A DNA stretch of 64,000 nucleotides from JAEZDC01 sp036676415 (GTDB taxonomy: Bacteria; Bacteroidota; Bacteroidia; Chitinophagales; Chitinophagaceae), in assembly GCA_036676415.1 (NCBI GenBank), contig JAKFCX010000015.1, positions 372,001 through 436,000 of the forward strand. The letters run 5' to 3'. Shown piece by piece: positions 9,902 through 18,292 of the stretch. The stretch's first letter is position 1. Each line of letters begins with the position of its first letter. Below the pieces are notes generated by a model. The model was not told where the DNA came from and searched no databases. It saw only the letters and a list, made by a program, of their open reading frames with translations. The translations under genes were made by a program, and so were the position numbers.

Positions 9902-11716
9902 ATGAGTAACGAAGCTGTTTTGCATTCACACGACGTACATTCTCATGATGCTCATCACGAGCACCACCATCATGAGACCTTTATATCTAAATATGTTTTT
10001 AGCCAGGATCATAAAATGATCGCTAAACAATTCCTGATTACCGGAATGGTTTGGGCTGTTATTGGTGGCCTGATGTCAGTCTTATTCCGTTTTCAGTTAG
10101 GTTACCCGGAAGCTGAATTTCACTGGATGAAAGACTTGTTAGGTAAATGGGTGAATGATAAAGGACAGATCACGGCAGAATCTTATTATGCATTGGTAAC
10201 CATCCACGGAACTGTTCTTGTATTCTTTGTATTGACTGCTGGATTGAGCGGAACATTTGCGAATCTTTTGATTCCACTTCAGGTGGGAGCAAGAGACATG
10301 GCTTCTCCTTTCATGAACATGCTCAGCTACTGGTTCTTCCTTGCTGCAAGTTTGGTAATGCTATCTTCAATCTTTGTTGAAACTGGTCCATTTGCAGGTG
10401 GCTGGACAGCCTATCCTCCGTTAAGTGCTTTGGCTTCGGCTCAGCCAGGATCCGGAACAGGTATGGATCTATGGATAATAGCAATGGCTTTATTCGTTGT
10501 ATCATCGTTGCTGGGTGGTTTGAACTATATCGCTACCATCCTTAACATGCGTACAAAAGGAATGAGCATGACGAGATTGCCTTTGACTATCTGGGCATTG
10601 TTCTTCACTGCAATTCTTGGTGTACTTTCTTTCCCTGTATTATTATCTGGTTTTATCCTTTTGATATTTGATAGAAATTTCGGAACGAGCTTCTACCTAT
10701 CAGACATATTTATTGCTACCAATAACGTTGGAGCATTGCCGAATGAAGGTGGTAACGCAATTCTTTACCAGCACTTGTTCTGGTTCTTAGGCCACCCTGA
10801 GGTGTATATCATCATCCTTCCTGCAATGGGAATGGTGTCTGAAGTACTTTCCATCAATTCAAGGAAACCGATCTTCGGATACATGGCAATGGTGGGATCA
10901 TTATTTGCCATCACCGTTCTTGCCTTCCTTGTTTGGGCACACCACATGTTTGTAACGGGATTAAATCCTTTCTTAGGATCGATGTTCGTCTTGCTTACGT
11001 TGTTGATCGCTGTTCCATCAGCAATTAAAGTGTTCAACTGGTTAACAACGATCTGGAGAGGTAGTATTCGTTTCACCCCTGCTATGCTTTTTGCTATCGG
11101 GTTTGTAAGCTTATTTATCTCCGGTGGTTTAACAGGTATATGGCTAGGTAACTCTGCTTTGGATATTCACTTACATGATACATATTTCGTTATCGCTCAC
11201 TTCCACATTGTAATGGGTGTAGCGGGTATATTCGGAATGTTCTGTGGTATCTATCACTGGTATCCGAAAATGTATGGCAGGTATTTAAATAATACACTTG
11301 GATACATTCACTTCTGGGTAACAATGATCGGTGCTTACCTCATTTTCTGGCCAATGCACTATGAAGGTTTGGCTGGTATGCCTCGTCGTTACTACGATTA
11401 CAGCCAGTGGGAAAGTTTCAAACAGTTTGTTGAACTGAACAGGTTCATCAGTACTGTTGCAATGATCGTATTTGCTGTACAGTTATTGTTCCTCTTCAAC
11501 TTCTTCTATTCTATCTGGAAAGGAAGAAAAGTAAGATCTCAGAATCCATGGGGTGCAACTACATTAGAGTGGACCACACCAATCAATCCTGGTCATGGTA
11601 ACTGGGTGGGCGAAATTCCTGAAGTACATCGTTGGGCTTACGATTACGGTAAGGATGGGCAAGAGTTTATTCAGCAGACAACTCCGGTTGGTTCTAATGA
11701 AACGAATCATCATTAA
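9902..11716 (+). CDS. coxA: Cytochrome c oxidase subunit I (heme-copper oxidase)
   Basis: A protein of 604 residues with about twelve membrane helices. Diagnostic motifs are present: a heme a ligand in TIHGTVLVFF, the CuB ligand with cross-linked Tyr in FLGHPEVYIIILP (Glu before Val is the A1-type D-channel residue), the CuB His pair in WAHHMFV, and heme ligands in HDTYFVIAHFHIVMG. The cytoplasmic N-terminus is unusually His-rich (about ten His in residues 7-26). It is 22 bases after coxB and ends in a strong hairpin region. Confidence 0.96.
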   Translation: MSNEAVLHSHDVHSHDAHHEHHHHETFISKYVFSQDHKMIAKQFLITGMVWAVIGGLMSVLFRFQLGYPEAEFHWMKDLLGKWVNDKGQITAESYYALVTIHGTVLVFFVLTAGLSGTFANLLIPLQVGARDMASPFMNMLSYWFFLAASLVMLSSIFVETGPFAGGWTAYPPLSALASAQPGSGTGMDLWIIAMALFVVSSLLGGLNYIATILNMRTKGMSMTRLPLTIWALFFTAILGVLSFPVLLSGFILLIFDRNFGTSFYLSDIFIATNNVGALPNEGGNAILYQHLFWFLGHPEVYIIILPAMGMVSEVLSINSRKPIFGYMAMVGSLFAITVLAFLVWAHHMFVTGLNPFLGSMFVLLTLLIAVPSAIKVFNWLTTIWRGSIRFTPAMLFAIGFVSLFISGGLTGIWLGNSALDIHLHDTYFVIAHFHIVMGVAGIFGMFCGIYHWYPKMYGRYLNNTLGYIHFWVTMIGAYLIFWPMHYEGLAGMPRRYYDYSQWESFKQFVELNRFISTVAMIVFAVQLLFLFNFFYSIWKGRKVRSQNPWGATTLEWTTPINPGHGNWVGEIPEVHRWAYDYGKDGQEFIQQTTPVGSNETNHH

Positions 11717-11717
11717 C

Positions 11718-11750
11718 AAGGTTGACAACCTTCAATTGGTTGTCAACCTT
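11718..11750 (+). terminator. 13-bp hairpin after coxA
   Basis: A perfect 13-bp inverted repeat (AAGGTTGACAACC and its complement) with a 7-base loop starts two bases after the coxA stop codon. It is followed by an AT-rich but not T-only run, so it may act as a weak terminator or as a stabiliser of the coxA 3' end rather than a full stop. Confidence 0.55.
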
Positions 11751-11758
11751 TATATATA

Positions 11759-11787
11759 ATGCCCTGTTCAATCAGGGCATTGGTTTT
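11759..11787 (+). terminator. Second hairpin between coxA and ctaB
   Basis: An 8-bp perfect stem (ATGCCCTG / CAGGGCAT) with a 6-base loop followed by TGGTTTT. It lies nine bases after the first hairpin and 21 bases before ctaB, so two stems are stacked between the highly expressed oxidase core and the assembly gene. Confidence 0.5.
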
Positions 11788-11807
11788 AAAAAAGCGAAGG
11801 GAAGAAA

Positions 11808-12770
11808 ATGAGCATGATGGCTAAAGCAGATTTACAGGAAGCAAAAGGTTATGATCTTTCACTGAAGAATAAAGTGAAGGATTATATGTTGCTTACCAAG
11901 TTCACTTTGAGCTTTACTGTTGTATTTTCCTGTGTGATCTGTTACCTGCTTGCACCAAACATTATCGAGTTTAACTGGGGCATGATCGGAATTCTTTTTG
12001 TTGCCGGTATGCTGGTTACAGGAAGTGCCAATGCAATCAACCAGGCAGTTGAGAAAGATACAGATGCTCAGATGAAAAGAACAGGTAAAAGACCTGTTGC
12101 TGCAGGAAGAATGAGCCAGACCGAGGCTTATACTTTTGCCTTGTTTGCAGGATTGGTTGGCGTTGCCATGATGTGGTATTATTTCAACTTCAATGCTGCA
12201 TTGCTTTCTTTGTTTAGCTTGTTCTTATATGCTTACATCTACACGCCACTAAAAAAAGTGAATAGTATAGCTGTTTTGGTTGGAGCATTTCCAGGTGCAT
12301 TACCTTGTTTGATCGGTTGGGTGGCAGGTACAGATCTGCTGAATCCTTTTGGAACAGTTACATTAGAAAACGGGACCGAGATATCAAACATGGCAGGATG
12401 GTCTTTATTTGGAATACAATTTCTCTGGCAGTTTCCTCATTTCTGGGCAATTGCCTGGGTAGCACACCAGGATTACAGCAGGGTTGGATTTAAATTATTG
12501 CCTTCTGATAAAGGCCCTACAAAATTCACAGCTTTACAGGCTATCATGTATTCTGTGCTGATGATACCAATAGGCTTGCTTCCATTTTATTATGGATTAA
12601 CGGGAACCTTGAGTATGTGGATTGTATTATTTGCCAATATTTTCATGATCGTTCAGTCGGTGAGATTGTATAGCGAGATGAGTGTAAAGGCAGCAAGACG
12701 AGTGATGTTCAGCAGTTATATTTATTTACCGATAGTGTTGCTGGCTTTGTTGGCTGATAAGATACGATGA
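11808..12770 (+). CDS. ctaB: Protoheme IX farnesyltransferase (heme O synthase)
   Basis: A UbiA-superfamily prenyltransferase of 320 residues with about nine membrane helices. The prenyl-diphosphate site is clear: NAINQAVEKDTDAQMKRTGK followed by RP. It makes heme O from heme B, the first step to the heme A of the oxidase. Start: ATG at 11808, with in-frame ATG codons at 11814 and 11817 that are also possible. Placed inside the oxidase locus, so its job is assembly of CoxA. Confidence 0.94.
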   Translation: MSMMAKADLQEAKGYDLSLKNKVKDYMLLTKFTLSFTVVFSCVICYLLAPNIIEFNWGMIGILFVAGMLVTGSANAINQAVEKDTDAQMKRTGKRPVAAGRMSQTEAYTFALFAGLVGVAMMWYYFNFNAALLSLFSLFLYAYIYTPLKKVNSIAVLVGAFPGALPCLIGWVAGTDLLNPFGTVTLENGTEISNMAGWSLFGIQFLWQFPHFWAIAWVAHQDYSRVGFKLLPSDKGPTKFTALQAIMYSVLMIPIGLLPFYYGLTGTLSMWIVLFANIFMIVQSVRLYSEMSVKAARRVMFSSYIYLPIVLLALLADKIR

Positions 12771-12961
12771 ATAGTTTCTGGCTTCTCGTTTCTGGTTGCC
12801 GTTTCTCGTTGGGTGATCGCTATTGATAAGTGTTACAAAATTCGGAGATAACGAGAAACGATTTGAACAAGAAACGTGATGAACAAAGTTCAGAAAGTAC
12901 AAGTGAGTGACACAACAGACGATGAGTAAAGATTTGAAGTTGATCAAATTAAAATAGAAAA
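12771..12961 (+). repeat. Repeat-rich spacer before the subunit III genes
   Basis: A spacer without a convincing gene. It holds TTCTCGTT twice (12783-12790, 12803-12810), an 11-bp perfect inverted repeat CGTTTCTCGTT (12800-12810) / AACGAGAAACG (12850-12860) with a 39-base loop, and one copy of the dispersed AAGTGAGTGACACAA repeat at 12901-12915 preceded by GTAC. Confidence 0.6.
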
Positions 12962-12964
12962 GTG

Positions 12965-13540
12965 ATGATGGCTACGATGAGTTCTCCTGAGAGAAAAAGA
13001 TTACACCCTCACAAGTTTACGATGTGGGTGGCATTAGCAAGTATCGTAATGATGTTTGCCGGGTTAACGAGTGCTTATATTGTGAAGAAGGCAAATGCAA
13101 ACTGGCTCGAGTTCAGGCTTCCGGATGTTTTCTGGTATTCAACAGTAGTAGTATTGATCAGCAGTGTTACCATGCATTTATCGGTTAAGTATTTTAAGGC
13201 CCGGGAAATGTCAAAGTACAGGGCATTGATCGGTCTTACCACGATACTGGGTATCTTGTTTGTAGTATTGCAATGGATCGGGTTTCAGCAAATAGAAGCA
13301 GGTGGTGTTCCCTTATTTGGAATAGACAGCAACCCTTCTGCGTCATTTATTGGAATTATCGGTGGTTTACACGGAATACATATGCTGGGTGGAGTGATAG
13401 CTCTTGTGGTTATCTTTTTAAGAGCGTATATTGGAACAAAGAAAGTGTACAGCAGTACAGGTCTTGAAATAGCGGCAACCTACTGGCATTTTGTAGATGC
13501 GTTGTGGATTTACCTGTTCATATTTTTTAACCTGATATAA
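12965..13540 (+). CDS. Cytochrome c oxidase subunit III, first copy
   Basis: About 191 residues with five hydrophobic segments, of the heme-copper oxidase subunit III family (CtaE/CoxC). A Glu/His-poor short form typical of Bacteroidota. I take the ATG at 12965; GTG at 12962 and ATG at 12968 or 12977 are alternatives. A second, longer subunit III gene follows after 90 bases, so the two proteins probably share the place of one seven-helix subunit III. Closing helix with HFVDALWIYLF matches the family. Confidence 0.9.
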   Translation: MMATMSSPERKRLHPHKFTMWVALASIVMMFAGLTSAYIVKKANANWLEFRLPDVFWYSTVVVLISSVTMHLSVKYFKAREMSKYRALIGLTTILGILFVVLQWIGFQQIEAGGVPLFGIDSNPSASFIGIIGGLHGIHMLGGVIALVVIFLRAYIGTKKVYSSTGLEIAATYWHFVDALWIYLFIFFNLI

Positions 13541-13598
13541 CAGACAGATAGTAAGCAGAAAAAGCAAATATTTTCTGCGTTGATTAAAGCTTAGCTAA

Positions 13599-13606
13599 TA
13601 AATTTG
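13599..13606 (+). promoter_or_regulatory. Possible Bacteroidota -7 box before second subunit III gene
   Basis: TAAATTTG matches the TANNTTTG -7 consensus. A partial -33 element (GTTG at 13579) is spaced 16 rather than 19 bases away, so support is modest. It would give a leader of about 15-20 bases before the ATG at 13630. Confidence 0.3.
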
Positions 13607-13629
13607 CGAACCAAAATTTCTTAAACCAG

Positions 13630-14301
13630 ATGTCAACAACTGTAACAACAGGCACAAAATGGTGGAGCGGTGGTCATAGTCCATTTAACGTGGAGTATGG
13701 TAAACTGATGATGTGGTACTTCCTGATGAGTGATGCCTTCACTTTCGGTGCCTTCCTGATTTCTTATGGAACGATTCGTTTTTCAGCGAATAGCTGGCCT
13801 GACCCCAACGAAGTATTTCAGTCTTTCCCGGGATTAGGAAATGGACTTCCATTGTTGTTCGTGAGTTTGATGACCTTTATCCTCATCGTTAGTTCTGTAA
13901 CAATGGTGCTGGCAGTGCATGCTGGTCACAGAGGTGATAAAGCAGGTGTTATTAAAAACATGATCTGGACGATTATCGGTGGTCTAGCTTTCTTGGGTTG
14001 CCAGGCCTGGGAATGGACACACCTTTACCATGAAAATGCATGGTGGGGTAGTAATCCTTTTCCAAATGCTGACGGATCAACCGGTCACCAGGATTTCACT
14101 AACTTCTTCTTTACCATTACCGGTTTCCATGGATTTCACGTGTTTTCAGGTGTTGTAATAAATATTATTATGCTTATCATGACCATGAACGGTGTGTTTG
14201 AAAGAAAAGGACATTACCTGATGATCGAAAAAGCTGGTCTGTACTGGCACTTTGTAGATCTTGTTTGGGTATTTGTATTCACCATGTTTTATCTTGTTTA
14301 A
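13630..14301 (+). CDS. Cytochrome c oxidase subunit III, second copy
   Basis: A protein of 223 residues with five hydrophobic segments and the subunit III hallmarks (an internal WEWTH, GFHGFHVFSG, and WHFVDLVWVFVF near the end). Longer than its upstream neighbour and not a close duplicate of it; the two are paralogous pieces of the same oxidase. Separated by 22 bases from coxD. Confidence 0.92.
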   Translation: MSTTVTTGTKWWSGGHSPFNVEYGKLMMWYFLMSDAFTFGAFLISYGTIRFSANSWPDPNEVFQSFPGLGNGLPLLFVSLMTFILIVSSVTMVLAVHAGHRGDKAGVIKNMIWTIIGGLAFLGCQAWEWTHLYHENAWWGSNPFPNADGSTGHQDFTNFFFTITGFHGFHVFSGVVINIIMLIMTMNGVFERKGHYLMIEKAGLYWHFVDLVWVFVFTMFYLV

Positions 14302-14323
14302 TTAACGGCACAATCAACTTATT

Positions 14324-14776
14324 ATGGCAAATACAGCACACGCTGATAACAATAACGCAGGAAAGAGAGAAGTGTGGAAAGTAACCATCATCCTTTCTGT
14401 GTTGACCCTTGTTGAGCTTGGACTTGGTTTTATGATGATCGGAATGGAGCAGGGTTTTCTCACAACATTATTAAAAGGGATCATCATCATCCTGATGCTG
14501 GCTAAGGCTTTTTATATTGTTGCATACTTCATGCATTTGGGTCATGAGTTAAGAAACCTTATCATGACAATCGTCGTTCCTTTGGGATTATTCATCTGGT
14601 TCATCATTGCTTTCTTGTATGACGGAGCTTCTTACGGTCATCTGAAAAACACATACGATCCTGCGTACAAAGAAAGAAGTACACAGAAAACAAATGCAGG
14701 CTCAGAACCAGTAAAGCACGATATGAAAGATGTACAGGCACAGCCAAAACCGGTTCAGTCAGGTGAATCACATTAG
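14324..14776 (+). CDS. Cytochrome c oxidase subunit IV (prokaryotic CoxD type)
   Basis: A protein of 150 residues with three membrane helices (about residues 22-42, 52-72, 82-102) and a charged C-terminal tail. Length, helix number and position after subunit III match the small COX4-like subunit, which stabilises the oxidase. It is the last structural gene before a strong terminator. Confidence 0.85.
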   Translation: MANTAHADNNNAGKREVWKVTIILSVLTLVELGLGFMMIGMEQGFLTTLLKGIIIILMLAKAFYIVAYFMHLGHELRNLIMTIVVPLGLFIWFIIAFLYDGASYGHLKNTYDPAYKERSTQKTNAGSEPVKHDMKDVQAQPKPVQSGESH

Positions 14777-14805
14777 ATAAAACTTAGAGTGTCTTTTTAT
14801 ACGTT

Positions 14806-14836
14806 CGTCCCGGTAACTTTGCCGGGACGTTTTTTA
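14806..14836 (+). terminator. Strong intrinsic terminator after coxD
   Basis: An 8-bp GC-rich stem (CGTCCCGG / CCGGGACG) with an 8-base loop and a run of T residues. The T run ends five bases before the SCO1 start codon at 14842, so it separates structural genes from assembly genes or lets only part of the transcripts through. Confidence 0.85.
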
Positions 14837-14841
14837 TTATT

Positions 14842-15669
14842 ATGAACAAGAAAGCCCTGTTAGGAATATTGATCGCTGTTATGATACCTGTTGCAGGTTA
14901 CCTGATAGTGAAATATACAAGTGAAAGAGCTGTGGTAATGCCCAAAAAGTATTATGCAGATGATGTGATTGAAGGAGTGGAAGATGGTAAAAGGTTTTCA
15001 GATACCGTGTGGCACAGGGTTGAGAATTTCAGGCTGGTGAACCAGTTGGGAGATACTGTTGAGCTGTATGATCTGCAGAACAAGATCATTATTGCAGATT
15101 TCTTTTTTACACGTTGTCCTTCGATTTGCCCCACAATGACGAAGAACATGCAAAAGCTCCAGGCATCTTTCGCAAAGCATAAGAGTGGTAGAAAGGTGAT
15201 CGATTCTTCGATCGTACATTTCCTTTCCTTTTCTGTTGACCCGGAAAGAGATTCAGTAAGAGCATTGAAGGACTATGCAGACAAGTTTAAGGTTGTCCAT
15301 GATAACTGGTGGTTTTTAACCGGAGAAAAAAAGAGCATCTACGATTTTGCTTTGAATGAAATGAAGCTCGGTTTGGTGGATGGGGAAGGTGTTGATACCT
15401 CATTCATTCATTCACCACGGTTTGTTTTGATGGATAAGAATTTCCTTGTAAGAGGTTACTACGATGGACTGGATACAACTTCGATATCCCATCTTGCCAG
15501 GGATATTGGTTTGCTGATGCTGGAAAAAGATGAGAAAGTCAAGAGCACTTTGTTTACCAAGATCATTAGCCTTTCATGGTTATGGCTCATCATCGTGTTT
15601 CTTACCATCGTATTTGTCTTGTATATGAGAAAGCGAAGAAAAGAAACGGAAACCCCGTATAAAAAATAA
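14842..15669 (+). CDS. SCO1/SenC family copper chaperone
   Basis: A protein of 275 residues. An N-terminal membrane anchor precedes a thioredoxin-fold domain with the copper-binding CPSIC (Cys 92 and 96) and the third ligand His at about residue 190 (FIHSPRF). A second membrane helix near the C-terminus (about residues 240-262) is an addition to the usual single-anchor SCO. It delivers copper to the CuA site of CoxB. The start lies directly after the coxD terminator. Confidence 0.93.
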   Translation: MNKKALLGILIAVMIPVAGYLIVKYTSERAVVMPKKYYADDVIEGVEDGKRFSDTVWHRVENFRLVNQLGDTVELYDLQNKIIIADFFFTRCPSICPTMTKNMQKLQASFAKHKSGRKVIDSSIVHFLSFSVDPERDSVRALKDYADKFKVVHDNWWFLTGEKKSIYDFALNEMKLGLVDGEGVDTSFIHSPRFVLMDKNFLVRGYYDGLDTTSISHLARDIGLLMLEKDEKVKSTLFTKIISLSWLWLIIVFLTIVFVLYMRKRRKETETPYKK

Positions 15670-15672
15670 GAT

Positions 15673-16218
15673 ATGTTACCTCCCTCAATAAAGAAGAACG
15701 ACAAGCTTGCGAAAACGCTTATCTGGATATTTTCATTTGTAGTTTTTGCAGTTGTTGTGAGCCTTGGCAGAATGCCGAAAATGGATGTTGATTTTGGATT
15801 CGATATTCACTTGTTTGCAGCCATCAATGCAATTACAAATACACTGGTGGCATTAATGCTGATTGCTGCTTATATAGCGGTGCGTAGAAAAAAATACAAG
15901 CAACATAAAAGCTTCATGTTTGCTGCTATATATCTTTCTATTCTTTTCCTGCTTTCATACATTGCTCATCATTTGTTTGCTGGCGAAACAACGTATGGTG
16001 GACAAGGTGCTATCCGTTATTTCTATTATTTTATCCTCATCACCCACATTATCCTGGCTGCAGTAATACTTCCATTCATTTTGTTTACTGCTTATCGTGG
16101 ACTAACAGGGGAATATGAAAAACATAAAAAACTTTCGAGGTATACCTGGCCTTTGTGGTTGTATGTGGCAATAACAGGACCTGTTGTATATTTAATGATC
16201 AGTCCTTATTATGAATAA
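15673..16218 (+). CDS. DUF420 membrane protein (CtaM/YozB-like)
   Basis: A protein of 181 residues with five hydrophobic segments and several membrane-embedded His residues (DIHLFAAINA, HKSFMFAAIY, YIAHHLF, THIILA). It matches the DUF420 family; the Firmicutes member CtaM is needed for maturation of aa3-type oxidase. Only three bases separate it from the SCO1 gene and its stop overlaps the next start by one base (TAATG), so these genes are an assembly operon. Confidence 0.85.
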   Translation: MLPPSIKKNDKLAKTLIWIFSFVVFAVVVSLGRMPKMDVDFGFDIHLFAAINAITNTLVALMLIAAYIAVRRKKYKQHKSFMFAAIYLSILFLLSYIAHHLFAGETTYGGQGAIRYFYYFILITHIILAAVILPFILFTAYRGLTGEYEKHKKLSRYTWPLWLYVAITGPVVYLMISPYYE

Positions 16219-16676
16219 TGGATAAAAGGCCTTCAGCACATATACAGCTATTGATGTTGTACCTGTCAATGCTAACCGGACTTACGGCATTTACGGGCAT
16301 CAGTTATTTTGTTCTTGCTGAGCCGGAACCGATGTTTTTCAAAGACTCCCAGAGTGATGTTTTGTTAGTGGCTTTGTTTGTAGCTACAGCATGTATGGCT
16401 TTATCAGGATTTATCTGGAAGAAAGATTTACAATCAATCCAGGTAATGGATACGTTGGAACAGAAGTTCAGCAAATACCGTTCGGCAATGATCAAACGTC
16501 TGGCTTTAATGGAAGGAGGAGCATTATTTGCTTTGGTTTGTTACTATCTCACAAGTAACATCAGGCTTCTTGTAATTGCCATGCTGATCATTGCAGCTTT
16601 TATACTTTTGTGGCCCGGATTAAGCAGGATGTCAAGAGATATTGGTGAAAGCGAAGAAGCTATTAAAAATTTATAA
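16218..16676 (+). CDS. Small four-helix membrane protein, unknown
   Basis: A protein of 152 residues with four hydrophobic segments (about residues 10-32, 42-65, 93-112, 115-133) and short charged ends. I do not recognise a family. The one-base overlap with the DUF420 gene suggests translational coupling and a role in oxidase assembly, which is inference from context. Its end overlaps the convergent gene at 16671 by six bases. Confidence 0.7.
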   Translation: MDKRPSAHIQLLMLYLSMLTGLTAFTGISYFVLAEPEPMFFKDSQSDVLLVALFVATACMALSGFIWKKDLQSIQVMDTLEQKFSKYRSAMIKRLALMEGGALFALVCYYLTSNIRLLVIAMLIIAAFILLWPGLSRMSRDIGESEEAIKNL

Positions 16677-17063
16677 GCCTAATTCTATCATCGGGTCCCA
16701 GAATAACTTTTCAAAATCAACGATCACATCGTCTTTAACTGTGATCTTTTCTTTTTCTAAAAGTTCCTGCATAGCAGTAGGTGTACTAAAATGCATTTTG
16801 CCGGATAACATTCCATTCCTGTTCACCACACGTTGAGCAGGCACTTTCGGTTTAGCATTATGTGCAGCATTCATGGCCCAGCCAACCATTCTTGCACTCA
16901 TCTTTGTACCGAGGTAATTTGCAATAGCTCCGTAAGATGTAACTCTTCCTTTTGGTATTAATCTCACCACTTCCCAGACATCATTAAAAAAACTATGCTC
17001 GTTAGCTGTCTTTTTAGGTGTTGTTTTTTTAGCGTTAGCTGTTTTCTTTGGAGTTGTTTTCAT
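16671..17063 (-). CDS. Alkyltransferase-like protein (MGMT fold without acceptor Cys)
   Basis: A protein of 130 residues. After a basic N-terminal tail that repeats TTPKKTAN twice (residues 3-21), residues about 25-130 form the DNA-binding domain of O6-alkylguanine-DNA alkyltransferases, with the helix-turn-helix segment around RVTSYGAIANYLG and SARMVGWAM. The active-site PCHRV is PAQRV here, so the acceptor Cys is missing. Such ATL proteins bind alkylated bases and hand them to nucleotide excision repair. The start overlaps the end of the DUF5522 gene by 29 bases. Confidence 0.85.
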   Translation of the reverse strand: MKTTPKKTANAKKTTPKKTANEHSFFNDVWEVVRLIPKGRVTSYGAIANYLGTKMSARMVGWAMNAAHNAKPKVPAQRVVNRNGMLSGKMHFSTPTAMQELLEKEKITVKDDVIVDFEKLFWDPMIELGL

Positions 17064-17244
17064 CTTCTCTTTTTTTCAACAGCATTGTTCTTTTTGGTTC
17101 AGGAACATTCTTATAATCAAAAGGACAATTCTTACATCCATTACCACAGCAATATCCCCTGTTAAGCAAATACTCAGCAGTAAATACTACTAAGCCATCG
17201 GCGTTGTAATAAAACTCGTCATCATCCAGAAATTTCCTGCTCAC
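17035..17244 (-). CDS. Small Cys-rich DUF5522-like protein
   Basis: A protein of 69 residues with the compact motif RGYCCGNGCKNCPFDY, four Cys suited to bind a metal. It matches the small DUF5522 family of Bacteroidota; the function is not known to me. It overlaps trmB by 23 bases upstream and the alkyltransferase-like gene by 29 bases downstream, so all three are co-transcribed and probably co-translated. Confidence 0.8.
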   Translation of the reverse strand: MSRKFLDDDEFYYNADGLVVFTAEYLLNRGYCCGNGCKNCPFDYKNVPEPKRTMLLKKREDENNSKENS

Positions 17245-17929
17245 GGATCATTGATTTAAGTATTTCATCTTTGTCTAAGGTCAATTCTTTATCAAGGCTG
17301 AATTTCAAATAATGCACTTTATTGCTTTGAGCAATATCCAGTTGTTCGTAATGTGTTTTTATCTCTAGCTCTTTTGATCGGCCAGAAACGGAATAAACAT
17401 TATCATGATCCTCTAATAACCGTAGTTCATAAACGTCAATAACCATCTTGGTAAAATTGTATAAAGCAGGGCTATCAGTCTTCAGGTTCACAGCACCATC
17501 CTGTTTTAAAAATTCCTGGTACATTCTCAGGAACTTTGGATGTGTCAATCGCTTTTTTGCTTTCGACATTCGCAATTGCGGATCAGGAAATGTGATCCAT
17601 ATTTCACTGATCTCTTCACTCGAAAAATACTCCGTTATCTTATCGATCTGCGTTCTCAGGAAAGCAACGTTGTTCAAACCTTTATCGAGTGCTGTTTTTG
17701 CACCTTTCCAGATCCTGTTTCCTTTAATGTCTACACCTATGAAATTTTTATCAGGATGCATCTCTCCTAAACCAAGTGCATATTCTCCTTTGCCACATGC
17801 TAATTCTAAGACTATCGGGTTATCATTTTTGAAAAAAGCATTCCACCTGCCTTTCATTTCAGCAGGATATTCCAAAACATTGGGAAAGGTTTTGATCTGT
17901 TCGAATCGCATCAATTTTTTATGACCCAT
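17222..17929 (-). CDS. trmB: tRNA (guanine-N7)-methyltransferase
   Basis: A SAM-dependent methyltransferase of about 235 residues that modifies G46 of tRNAs. Visible: the SAM-binding ELACGKGEYALGLGEMHPD region, GVDIKGNRIWKGAK, and the family motif WITFPDPQLRMSKAKKRL. I start at the ATG at 17929 (GHKKLMRFEQ); a start eight codons upstream would add unrelated hydrophobic residues. A TATCTTTG -7-like box lies at 17935-17942, very close, so the mRNA may be almost leaderless or start at the ATG at 17911. Confidence 0.93.
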   Translation of the reverse strand: MGHKKLMRFEQIKTFPNVLEYPAEMKGRWNAFFKNDNPIVLELACGKGEYALGLGEMHPDKNFIGVDIKGNRIWKGAKTALDKGLNNVAFLRTQIDKITEYFSSEEISEIWITFPDPQLRMSKAKKRLTHPKFLRMYQEFLKQDGAVNLKTDSPALYNFTKMVIDVYELRLLEDHDNVYSVSGRSKELEIKTHYEQLDIAQSNKVHYLKFSLDKELTLDKDEILKSMIREQEISG

Positions 17930-17971
17930 TGCTGCAAAGATAAACAGCAGCAAAACATAAAAGAGAGGCTG

Positions 17972-18292
17972 TTACATTAAGGTGAGCAATATCCAGATAA
18001 GTAAAATAGCATTGATCAGTATCAATCCCAGTAGGAGATTACGGAAATACTTATTATAAGATAATTTCCTTGCCATTGAATAACAAAGCATGGAAATAAT
18101 GATAAATGCAGCTGTAGTTATAAGAACAACAGTAGCATCCTGCAGAAACGAAGGAAGGTTTACAGAAAAATCATGAATGGCAGCCCTCAGATCGTTCGAG
18201 GCTACAAGCGTAAACCAGTATACAATAACAGCCACAATTGACAGTTGAATCAATAAGCCGCTAATGAAATATGTAATTCTTCGTTGTTTCAT
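17972..18292 (-). CDS. Small three-helix membrane protein, unknown
   Basis: A protein of 106 residues with three hydrophobic segments (about 9-30, 53-72, 84-105). No family recognised. Its ATG overlaps the stop of the AI-2E-family transporter gene by four bases (ATGA), so it is translated with it and may be a partner. Confidence 0.65.
   Translation of the reverse strand: MKQRRITYFISGLLIQLSIVAVIVYWFTLVASNDLRAAIHDFSVNLPSFLQDATVVLITTAAFIIISMLCYSMARKLSYNKYFRNLLLGLILINAILLIWILLTLM

Noticed and set aside
12962..12964. GTG start for the first subunit III gene
   Set aside because: It is followed at once by ATG ATG in frame; I prefer an ATG, though proof is lacking.
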